Source: JOPF133 sp052144935 (GTDB lineage Bacteria > Acidobacteriota > Terriglobia > Bryobacterales > Bryobacteraceae). Taken from it: a stretch of 9,166 bases of DNA. How positions within the stretch are numbered: the first letter of the stretch is position 1; every line of letters starts with the position of its first letter. The translations under genes were made by a program, and so were the position numbers. Shown here one piece after another: positions 1 through 6,087 of this stretch. The stretch spans positions 1 to 9,166 of the forward strand of contig JBKQPR010000059.1 in the NCBI GenBank assembly GCA_052144935.1. Direction: 5' to 3'. The notes below the pieces were generated by a model that was given only the letters and a program-made list of their open reading frames with translations, was not told the DNA's origin and searched no databases.

Positions 1-745
1 CCGAGCAGACCCGGGCGTTTCAACAACGGGGGCAACCGGTCATTTCCGTGGATACGAAGAAGAAAGAGTTGGTGGGCGAGTTCAAGAACGGAGGCCGGGA
101 ATGGCAACCCAAACGATCTCCCGAGGCGGTGAAAACCCATGATTCTCCCGATAAGAAATTGGGCAAAGTGGCTCCCTATGGGGTTTATGAGGTAGGTGGC
201 AACCGCGGCTGGGTGAGCGTGGGATTGGATCATGACACCGCCGAGTTCGCCACGGCAACCATCAGTCGCTGGTGGCGCCGGATGGGCTCCCGGACCTATC
301 CGGAGGCGGGCGAATTACTGATTTTGGCCGATAGCGGTGGCAGCAACAGTAGCCGCACACGGCTGTGGAAGGTGGCTTTGCAACGATTGGCCGATCACAC
401 CGGTCTTCGCCTGTGGATTTGTCACTTTCCTCCCGGGACCAGCAAGTGGAACAAGATCGAACATCGTATGTTCTGCCCTATCACGGCGAACTGGCGTGGG
501 AAACCGCTGACCAGCCACGAGGTGATCGTGAACCTGATCGGCAACCCAACGACCAAAGCTGGCTTGACGATCCAGGCTGAGTTGGACACGGGCAGCTATC
601 CCACGGGAATTCAGGTCAGCGACGAAGATCTGGCCCAAGTTTGTATGGAGCAGGCGGAATTCCATGGCGAATGGAATTATCGCTTCTCACCGAGGCTCAA
701 TTGACCAACTTATTGTTGCGCGATGCCTTAGCTTGGCTGCCGGGC
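1..745 (+). mobile_element. right-hand part of an ISAzo13-family insertion sequence
   Basis: The transposase gene implies an insertion sequence whose left end is outside the window. Elements of this family usually end soon after the transposase stop codon. The AT-rich stretch just after the stop (about 705-730, including ACTTATTGTTGCGCGATGCC) is a plausible terminal region, but the left inverted repeat is missing, so the exact right end cannot be fixed. The end coordinate given is an estimate. Confidence 0.5.
3..704 (+). CDS. ISAzo13-family DDE transposase, C-terminal part (cut by left window edge)
   Basis: This is the catalytic domain of an insertion-sequence transposase, which cuts and joins the ends of its own element. 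The reading frame is open from the first complete codon at base 3, so the GTG at 48 is an internal valine and not the start. The N-terminal part lies outside the window. The three acidic residues expected of a DDE enzyme are visible: Asp in SVDTKKKE (codon 51-53), Asp in LILADSGGSN (330-332) and Glu in SKWNKIEHR (459-461). Other family hallmarks are GVYEVGGNRGWVSVG, DHDTAEFA, CHFPPGTSKWN, NWRGKPL, YPTGIQVSDE and the terminal FHGEWNYRFSP. These match the ISAzo13 (Rhodopirellula-type DDE) family as I know it. The C-terminus looks complete. A few usually conserved positions differ (HDSPD where HDFPD is usual, ADSGG where ADGGG is usual), so activity is uncertain. Confidence 0.9.
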   Translation, partial: EQTRAFQQRGQPVISVDTKKKELVGEFKNGGREWQPKRSPEAVKTHDSPDKKLGKVAPYGVYEVGGNRGWVSVGLDHDTAEFATATISRWWRRMGSRTYPEAGELLILADSGGSNSSRTRLWKVALQRLADHTGLRLWICHFPPGTSKWNKIEHRMFCPITANWRGKPLTSHEVIVNLIGNPTTKAGLTIQAELDTGSYPTGIQVSDEDLAQVCMEQAEFHGEWNYRFSPRLN

Positions 746-852
746 GGCTATGCTGGCAACCCGCGCAAGGCTGCCCATCGCCGGCGAAAAGCCGGCTGCA
801 AGCCTCAAAGGCTGCCCCACCGGCTATCATGAGGGGTACATGGTAGCGTCTC
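705..852. other. short intergenic stretch with small inverted repeats
   Basis: This gap of about 150 bp lies between the transposase stop and the TPR gene. It holds a 6-bp GC stem with a 5-base loop (GCCGGC-GAAAA-GCCGGC, 780-796) and a 5-bp stem AGCCT-CAA-AGGCT just after it. The decamer AAGGCTGCCC occurs twice. There is no T-run after the hairpins, so this is not a convincing intrinsic terminator. A GAGGGG at 831-836 precedes an ATG at 840 that opens only a six-codon frame (see the finding on the TPR gene start). Confidence 0.4.
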
Positions 853-3216
853 GTGCCTAGGACCCGTCCCAAGCCGCCGCCCGCCGCCGTTTTGAAGGCC
901 CCCCCCGCACCGGTGCACCAGCCGCGGCCCAGCATATGGATCTGCCTCGCGCTTCTGGCGGTCACCTTCGCCGTGTATGCCCCGGTGCGCCACTTCGATT
1001 TCGTCAACTTCGACGACCCCGAGATGGTCTCCGCGAACCCGCATGTCCGGCAGGGCATGACTCCCGCGGGAATCGCCTGGGCATTGACGTCCGTGGAAGC
1101 CGCCAACTGGTTTCCCGTGACGCGCCTCTCGCACATGCTGGATGCGCAGTTCTTCGGCCTCGGGAGCGGCTGGCACCATGCGGTCAACGTGCTGCTCCAC
1201 GCGCTGGCGGCCATGGCGCTGTTTGCGTTTCTCGACCGCGCCACCCACACCCGCTGGCCCAGCGCGCTGGTGGCGCTTGTGTTTGCGCTGCATCCGCTGC
1301 ACGTCGAATCGGTGGCCTGGGTCTCCGAGCGCAAGGACGTGCTCAGCGCGCTCTTCTGGTTCCTGGCCCTGTGGGCCTACGTACGGTACACCGAGCGTCC
1401 CGGCCTCGGCCGGTACCTGGCTCTGATTGCGTGGTTCGTGCTGGGCCTGATGTCCAAGCCCATGATCGTCACGCTGCCCTTGGTTCTTTTGCTGGTGGAT
1501 TTCTGGCCCCTCGGGCGGCCTCTGGGCGCCGCGCTGCTGCGCGAGAAGATTCCGCTGTTCGCGCTCTCGGCCGTGGCGTCGGTGGCCACTTACCTGGTGC
1601 AACGGCGTTCGGGCGCGGTGGAATCCCTGGCCGCCTTTCCTGTTGGGCTGCGTGTGGAGAATGCGCTGGTCTCCTGCTGTACCTACATCGCGAAAATGTT
1701 CTGGCCTTCGGGGTTGGCGGTCTTCTATCCATACCCGGCTGCGGTGCCGCTATGGCAGGCAGCGCTGGCCGCTGCCGCGCTGGCAGCCGTCACGGTGGTG
1801 GTGGTGCGGGCGTGGCGGAGGGCGCCGTACCTGGCGGCAGGATGGTTCTGGTATCTGGGCACGCTGCTACCGGTCGCCGGACTTGTCCAGGTGGGCGCGC
1901 AGGCCCGCGCCGACCGTTACACCTACGTGCCCATGATCGGCCTCGCGATCGCCCTGGTGTGGGGCGGGGCAGACCTTCTGCGGCGGGCCCAGAGGGCACC
2001 CCAGGGGGTGCCAATCGCGCTGGCCGCCGCGGTTGCGCTCGCCTGCGTGCCCGCTACCTGGGCGCAAGTCGCGCACTGGCGGAATAGCGAAACTCTCTTC
2101 CGCCACGCGCTGGCCGTGACCAGAGGCAACTACGTGGCCGAGCACAACCTGGGCAATTACCTGATGGACGTCCCCGGCCGCCTGCCCGAGGCCATCGGCC
2201 ATCTGGAAGCCTCGCTGCGCATTCACCCGGAGTCTGCCAGGGCGCATACGGATCTGGGCACCGCTCTCGCGCGCATGCCTGGCCGGCTGCCGGAGGCCAT
2301 CGCCGAGTATCGTGCGGCGCTGCGCCTGGCGCCCGATGCCGCCATCCCGCACAACAATCTGGGCAACACGCTGGCCAAGACCGGCCGCCTGCCGGAGGCC
2401 ATGGCCGAGTATGAGACTGCACTGCGCCTCGATCCCGAATACGCCGAGGCGCACAACAACCTGGGCAGCGCTCTGATGAAGCTGGGCCGGCCGCACGAGG
2501 CGATCGCCAACTTTCAGACCGCCGTGCGGCTGGATCCCGGCTCCGCGGAGGCGCACTACAACCTGGGGTCCGCCCTCGCCGAAACGCCCGGAGGCCAGTC
2601 TGAAGCGATTGGCGAATACCTGACCGCCTTGCGCCTCAATCCCAATTCCGCCGAGGCCCACCTCAACCTGGGGATCGCGATGGCAGGCGACCCCGCGCGC
2701 CTGCCCGAAGCCATTGCGGAATACGAGGCCGCCCTCCGCCTGAACCCCGATTCGGCGGAGGCCCACAACAACCTCGGCAGCGCGCTGGCCAATTACCCGG
2801 CGCGCCTCGCGGAAGCGGTCGAGCAGTATCGGACCGCGTTGCGCCTGAACCCCGATTCGGCCGAGGTCCACAACAACCTGGGCAGCGCGCTGGCCAAGCT
2901 GGGGCGGCCATCCGAGGCCATAGCGGAATACCAGGCCGCGTTGCGCTTGAAACCGGACTACGCCGAAGCCCATATCAACCTGGGTGCGTCGCTGGCGCCC
3001 ATTCCCGGCCGCCTGCCCGAAGCCATCGCCCATTTCGAAGCCGCCCTGCGCGCCAACCCGGATTCGGCCGATGCGCACTACAACCTGGGAGTGGCGCTCT
3101 CGAACCTGCCCGGCCGCCTGCCCGAAGCGCTGGCGCACCTGGAGGCCGCGTTGCGCCTCAAGCCCGATCCGGAATTGCAGCGAGAGGTGGAGCGGCTGCG
3201 CGCCGGCGCCCGCTGA
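853..3216 (+). CDS. TMTC-like polytopic membrane protein with C-terminal TPR domain
   Basis: This is a 787-residue membrane protein of the bacterial family resembling eukaryotic TMTC and GT-C/PMT-type glycosyltransferases joined to TPRs. Residues 1-27 are a Pro-rich cytoplasmic lead. Residues about 28-405 contain roughly 11 hydrophobic segments. Family motifs there are FVNFDDPEMV (acidic pair at 54-55 in the first external loop, where GT-C enzymes carry their acidic catalytic motif), NWFPVTRLSHMLD (86-97), HPLHVESVAWVSERKDVLS (147-165), LMSKPM (199-204) and ADRYTYVPMIGL (353-364). Residues 426-770 are ten TPR units, predicted to bind protein partners. A glycosyltransferase role is inferred from the fold and unproven; some relatives are annotated only as TPR proteins. 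The GTG at 853 is the first start after an in-frame stop at 844-846, but it lacks a well-placed Shine-Dalgarno sequence, so the start is uncertain. Neither neighbour suggests a partner. Confidence 0.85.
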   Translation: MPRTRPKPPPAAVLKAPPAPVHQPRPSIWICLALLAVTFAVYAPVRHFDFVNFDDPEMVSANPHVRQGMTPAGIAWALTSVEAANWFPVTRLSHMLDAQFFGLGSGWHHAVNVLLHALAAMALFAFLDRATHTRWPSALVALVFALHPLHVESVAWVSERKDVLSALFWFLALWAYVRYTERPGLGRYLALIAWFVLGLMSKPMIVTLPLVLLLVDFWPLGRPLGAALLREKIPLFALSAVASVATYLVQRRSGAVESLAAFPVGLRVENALVSCCTYIAKMFWPSGLAVFYPYPAAVPLWQAALAAAALAAVTVVVVRAWRRAPYLAAGWFWYLGTLLPVAGLVQVGAQARADRYTYVPMIGLAIALVWGGADLLRRAQRAPQGVPIALAAAVALACVPATWAQVAHWRNSETLFRHALAVTRGNYVAEHNLGNYLMDVPGRLPEAIGHLEASLRIHPESARAHTDLGTALARMPGRLPEAIAEYRAALRLAPDAAIPHNNLGNTLAKTGRLPEAMAEYETALRLDPEYAEAHNNLGSALMKLGRPHEAIANFQTAVRLDPGSAEAHYNLGSALAETPGGQSEAIGEYLTALRLNPNSAEAHLNLGIAMAGDPARLPEAIAEYEAALRLNPDSAEAHNNLGSALANYPARLAEAVEQYRTALRLNPDSAEVHNNLGSALAKLGRPSEAIAEYQAALRLKPDYAEAHINLGASLAPIPGRLPEAIAHFEAALRANPDSADAHYNLGVALSNLPGRLPEALAHLEAALRLKPDPELQREVERLRAGAR
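2128..3170 (+). repeat. ten tandem TPR-coding units of 102 or 105 bp
   Basis: The 3' part of the membrane protein gene is a tandem array of ten TPR units. Three units are the canonical 34 residues, with turns AKTGRLPEA, MKLGRPHEA and AKLGRPSEA. The other seven are 35 residues, with one extra residue in the helix A-B turn, usually a proline (for example ARMPGRLPEA, APIPGRLPEA). Identity is visible at DNA level: bases 2737-2792 and 2842-2897, 105 bp apart, match at 53 of 56 positions, which suggests recent duplication or gene conversion. Confidence 0.9.
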
Positions 3217-3419
3217 CCGGTTACTACTGGCTGATGCTAACCGAGAGCCACCGGACGCGGCGCCTACTTGCGGGGATGTTGCGAGGGATTGCGGCCTTGC
3301 CGGTAGCTCCGGGGCAGGGGGATGCCATCAGAGAAAGAGCTGGAGAGGTGTGAGTGGTATCGGCCGCAGCGAACGGCAGATTCTGTTCCGAGGTGATTTT
3401 CTCACTAAGTGGGCAATCT
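3217..3419. other. intergenic stretch without recognisable content
   Basis: About 200 bp separate the TPR gene stop from the first sequence recognisable as the receptor relic. I see no convincing gene, terminator hairpin with T-run, or promoter here. Part of it may be eroded coding sequence of the same receptor, because the frame of the relic is open through much of it, but I recognise no motif. Confidence 0.4.
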
Positions 3420-3698
3420 TGAACAGACACCAGGCAGCGAGTATCCTCTAATCGCATTCCGGTGCGCCATTCAACGTTACCGCGCCGGGTACGTCACTCA
3501 ACGCGCCGGGCAGCACACAACGCGCCGATCAGGTCTTTTCCAACGTGGCAGAGCTGGGTGGCATCGGCCCGGGAGAGTTTTACTACGATCCGAAGGCGTT
3601 CGCCCAAGTCACCCAGGTCCGGTTCGGCACGGCCGGCTTCGGGCCGCGAAGGCGTCGACCAGCGGTTGTTGCGGTTTGGCCTTCGGTTGGGATTCTAA
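3420..3698 (+). pseudogene. 3' remnant of an Oar-like TonB-dependent receptor gene
   Basis: Translating from 3452 gives SHSGAPFNVTAPGTSLNAPG, then QRADQVFSNVAELGGIGPGE and FYYDPKAFAQVTQVRFGTAG. This is the pattern seen near the C-terminus of the large carboxypeptidase-regulatory/TonB receptors of Acidobacteria, outer-membrane beta-barrels for substrate uptake. An in-frame TAA at 3449-3451 interrupts it; the residues before the stop (HQAASIL) still fit the family pattern. After RFGTAGF (about 3645) the frame changes. In the next frame the gene ends QRLLRFGLRLGF-stop (TAA 3696-3698), a typical barrel C-terminus ending in Phe. The usual stretch of about 100 residues between these two parts is missing, so a deletion with frameshift is likely. 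No N-terminal part remains. The stop overlaps the following ATG as TAATG, suggesting the intact ancestor was translationally coupled to the amidohydrolase. Confidence 0.72.
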
Positions 3699-4632
3699 TG
3701 AGCTTGCAGGGGATTTCGCGACGAGAGTGGATCGCTGGCACGCTGCTGGCGGCCCGGGCGCGGGCCGCGCGCCCGCCAGGAGTGTTGATCGAGTCGCATG
3801 TTCACCTGTTCTCCGACGACCCGGACCGGTTTCCGTACAACAGCGCAGCCCGAACGTCGCGGCCTGCCCCGGTCGAGCAATACGCGAAGTTCGCTCGGGC
3901 GGCTGGGATCGATCACGCGATCATCGTTCACCCGGAGCCTTATCAGGATGACCATCGCTACCTGGAATACAGCCTGACCCGTGGACCTTCTGAAGGCTTC
4001 TTTACAGGCACCTGCCTCTTCGATCCAATCGATCCGGAAACACCGAGGCGAATGCAGGCGCTGGTCCGAAGAACCCCCGGACGGATTGTGGCCCTCAGGA
4101 TCCATGAGCTCCACTCGGCGGGGACCCCTTCCACGACAACCGGCGCGATCCGGGACCGAGACCTGAGAGATCCGCAGATGGAGCCGACTTGGCGCGCCGC
4201 ACACGAACTGGGTCTCGGCATCCTGGTACAACTAATTCCACATTATGCGCCCCAGATCGGGGAACTGGCCGCTGAATTTCGTGACATGCCCGTCATTCTG
4301 GATCATCTGGCTCGCCCAGGGCAGGGGACTGCCGCGGAGTTTGAGCAGGTCCTCAAGCTGGCGGAGATTCCGCGAGTGTATATGAAGTTCTCCGGACCGG
4401 CGTCGCCTCGGCATCCAAACAGCCATTCCCTCATTCGGACGCCAATCCGTTCGTGAAGCGGGTTTACGAGACGTTCGGAGCCGACCGGATGATTTGGGGA
4501 GAATTGGGTGGCGGCATGGCGGAGTTTGATCGGGCCGTGCAGTTGTTTCACCTGATGTTTGACTTTGCGCCCGAGCCCGAGCGGGCTAAGATATGCGACC
4601 TCACGTCTCAAAGACTATTCGCTTTTTCCTGA
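3698..4632 (+). pseudogene. amidohydrolase (Amidohydrolase_2-like TIM barrel), split by one frameshift
   Basis: This is a metal-dependent hydrolase of the amidohydrolase superfamily; some members of this branch open sugar lactones or act on pyrone acids, and the substrate here is unknown. I place the start at ATG 3698 rather than the GTG at 3545, because the earlier codons belong to the receptor relic. The protein then begins MSLQGISRREWIAGTLLA, a short Tat-like signal. Visible motifs are the metal-binding HVH (residues 34-36), IIVHPEPYQDD, LIPHYAPQ, VILDHLARPGQG and VYMKFSG. The first frame ends early at 4454-4456 with an unrelated tail. The true C-terminus continues in another frame from about 4411: KQPFPHSDANPFVKRVYETF, GADRMIWGELGGGMAEFDRA and LMFDFAPEPERA, ending LFAFS-stop at 4630-4632. 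One lost base (or two gained) between about 4392 and 4420 accounts for this. It is either a real inactivation or a sequencing or assembly error. The usual late Asp appears replaced in WGELGGG. Confidence 0.78.
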
Positions 4633-4701
4633 GACCCGGCCGGCGAGGAGACCCTGTGACTCGCAATCTGTTTCCTATAGGCCCCGGCTTTGCATTACGA
4701 T

Positions 4702-4705
4702 AGGA
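4702..4705 (+). promoter_or_regulatory. ribosome binding site deciding the UxuA-like start
   Basis: AGGA lies 6 bases before ATG 4712. The open frame extends upstream to 4559, but only this ATG has a Shine-Dalgarno match, and it gives a clean Tat signal peptide. Confidence 0.65.
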
Positions 4706-4711
4706 CTGTTT

Positions 4712-5794
4712 ATGAACCGGCGACAATTTTTCTCCGCATCCGGCGGCGCGGCCCTGGCCGCCTCCGAAATCACTCCCGCTTCCGCACAGGCCGCGAGGCC
4801 GGTCCTCATGCGGGTCGGCTGCCAGTCGGCCCCCACCAACGAAACGCATGTGCAGTATTTTGCGCGCTATGGCGTGAAGGACATCTGCGGCTATCCCCAG
4901 ATCGCGGACGGGCGCCTCTACGCCACCGTGGATGAGCTGAAGGCCATGCGCGACATGACCGAAAAGCACGGCGTCACGGTGGAATCGATCGCCCTGCCGT
5001 TCCTTACTTCCAGCCATATCGACCGCGAGAGGCACCCCGCCATCATGCTCGCCCAGAGCCCCGAACGCGACCGCGATATCGAGGCCGTGCAGACGATGAT
5101 TCGGAACTGCGCCTCCGCGGGCATTGCTTGCGTCAAGTACAACATGAGCATCCTGGGCGTGATTCGCCTCGCCACGCGCACGCCCGGCCGCGGCGACTGC
5201 ACCTACAGCACCTGGCGCCTGGCTGACGCGCATCCCAATCCGCCCCTCACCCGCGCCGGCCGCGTGGATGCCGATGCCGCCTGGGAGCGCATCACGTATT
5301 TTCTGGAGCGTGTCGTTCCGGTGGCCGAGGAGTACAAAGTCCGCGTGGCCTGTCATCCGCACGACCCCGGAGTGCCGCCCGAAGGCTATCAGGGCGTGGT
5401 GCGCGTGCTCGGCACGGTGGAGGGTCTGAAGAAGTTCATCTCCATTAAGGAAAGCCCCTATCACGGCTTGAACTTCTGCCAGGGCACGGTGAGCGAAATG
5501 CTGGCCGACCCCGGCAAGGAGATCTTCGACGTAATCCGCTACTTCGGCACGCGCAAGAAAATCTTCAACGTGCACTTCCGCAACATTCGCGGCCACCGCA
5601 ACGACTTCATCGAAGTCTTCCCCGACGAAGGCGACATCGATTTTGTGCAAGCCATCGAGGTCTACAAAGAGGTGGGCTACCCGTACCTGCTGATGCCGGA
5701 CCACGTCCCGGTGGCGCCCAACGACCCCGGCGGATTGCAGTCGTTCGCCTTTTGCTATGGATACATCAAGGCCTTGATTCAGGCGGTGTCGTAG
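4712..5794 (+). CDS. mannonate dehydratase family protein with Tat signal
   Basis: This is a 360-residue TIM-barrel protein closely resembling mannonate dehydratase (UxuA, EC 4.2.1.8), which dehydrates D-mannonate to 2-keto-3-deoxygluconate in hexuronate degradation. Residues 1-27 form a twin-arginine-type signal (MNRRQFFSASGG, then an Ala-rich stretch ending ASAQA), so export through Tat is predicted. The family core is well preserved: VKYNMSILG (141-149), VACHPHDPGVPPEGYQGV (212-229), IKESPYHGLNFCQGTVSEML (245-264), IFNVHFRNIRG (284-294), DEGDID (305-310) and LLMPDHVP (326-333). Expected metal ligands are present as His215 or His217, Cys256, His288 and Asp330. The well-studied enzyme is cytoplasmic and slightly longer (about 390 residues in E. 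coli), so export and a substrate other than mannonate are both possible. The start is set by AGGA at 4702. It follows the amidohydrolase by 79 bp on the same strand, and its 3' end overlaps the convergent coiled-coil gene by 29 bp. Confidence 0.85.
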   Translation: MNRRQFFSASGGAALAASEITPASAQAARPVLMRVGCQSAPTNETHVQYFARYGVKDICGYPQIADGRLYATVDELKAMRDMTEKHGVTVESIALPFLTSSHIDRERHPAIMLAQSPERDRDIEAVQTMIRNCASAGIACVKYNMSILGVIRLATRTPGRGDCTYSTWRLADAHPNPPLTRAGRVDADAAWERITYFLERVVPVAEEYKVRVACHPHDPGVPPEGYQGVVRVLGTVEGLKKFISIKESPYHGLNFCQGTVSEMLADPGKEIFDVIRYFGTRKKIFNVHFRNIRGHRNDFIEVFPDEGDIDFVQAIEVYKEVGYPYLLMPDHVPVAPNDPGGLQSFAFCYGYIKALIQAVS

Positions 5795-6071
5795 GCGGCG
5801 CGCTTGCCGCGGGCCCATCCGTGCGGGTGCGGATCAAATCGCCGATGGCGCTGACCAGTTTGTCGACGCGCTCGTCCAGGATGCGGTCACGCTCGCGGCT
5901 GCGTTCATCCATCTCGCGCATGCGCCGGTCGGTTTCGGCAAACCGCCGGTCGGTTTCGGCAAACCGCCGGTCGGTTTCGCGGAAACTCTCCTCGGTTTTG
6001 ATATGTTCCTTGGCCAGCAGGACCATCAGGTCCTCCAACTTCTCCACGCGTGCGCTCAGTTTTTCCGGCAT
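5766..6071 (-). CDS. small charged coiled-coil protein
   Basis: This is a 101-residue hypothetical protein. Residues about 5-25 form a short amphipathic helix (LSARVEKLEDLMVLLAKEH). Residues 28-76 are an almost uninterrupted heptad pattern rich in Arg, Glu and Asp: RETDRRFAETDRRFAETDRR, then MREMDERSRERD and ILDERVDKLVSAIGDL. The last 20 or so residues are a Pro/Ala/Thr/Ser tail. There is no signal peptide or membrane segment. Small proteins of this kind are common in Acidobacteria and Cyanobacteria and have no firm function; oligomerisation through the coiled coil is the only safe inference. The ATG at 6071 is preceded by AGGA 6 bases upstream. The gene begins 11 bases after the probable stop of the upstream hydrolase relic, so it may once have been the second gene of that operon. 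Its 3' end overlaps the uxuA-like gene tail to tail. Confidence 0.72.
   Translation of the reverse strand: MPEKLSARVEKLEDLMVLLAKEHIKTEESFRETDRRFAETDRRFAETDRRMREMDERSRERDRILDERVDKLVSAIGDLIRTRTDGPAASAPPTTPPESRP
5923..5979 (-). repeat. 21-bp tandem repeat, about 2.7 copies
   Basis: Two perfect 21-bp copies (5923-5943 and 5944-5964) and a partial third (5965-5979) encode successive heptads of the coiled coil (AETDRRF). The unit is exactly seven codons, so copy number can change without breaking either the frame or the heptad register. Confidence 0.9.
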
Positions 6072-6081
6072 CTCGATTCCT

Positions 6082-6087
6082 ATTATA
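6082..6087 (-). promoter_or_regulatory. possible -10 box (TATAAT) before the coiled-coil gene
   Basis: A perfect TATAAT lies 10 bases before the ATG at 6071 on the minus strand. No good -35 sits 16-18 bases upstream, and a start point 6-7 bases downstream of the box would leave almost no leader. The hexamer also contains the probable stop codon of the hydrolase relic, so it may be coincidental. Confidence 0.25.

Noticed and set aside
780..806. Hairpins after the transposase considered as an intrinsic terminator
   Set aside because: The stems are only 5-6 bp and no T-run follows on either strand.
936..2087. Second plus-strand frame (383 codons) inside the TPR membrane protein
   Set aside because: It overlaps clear transmembrane coding sequence and is Arg/Gly/Ala-rich, without hydrophobic segments or motifs.
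1867..3138. Long minus-strand open frame (423 codons) opposite the TPR region
   Set aside because: It mirrors the repeat structure of the sense TPR array and has no start signal or family motif of its own. Long antisense frames are expected in GC-rich coding DNA.
4601..5818. Minus-strand open frame (405 codons) opposite the UxuA-like gene
   Set aside because: The sense strand encodes a well-conserved enzyme. The antisense product is His/Val/Gly-rich with no recognisable domain, a codon-bias shadow.
5923..5979. Direct repeats considered as a CRISPR-like array or operator iterons
   Set aside because: The 21-bp copies abut with no spacers and encode heptads in frame, so a coding repeat explains them fully.
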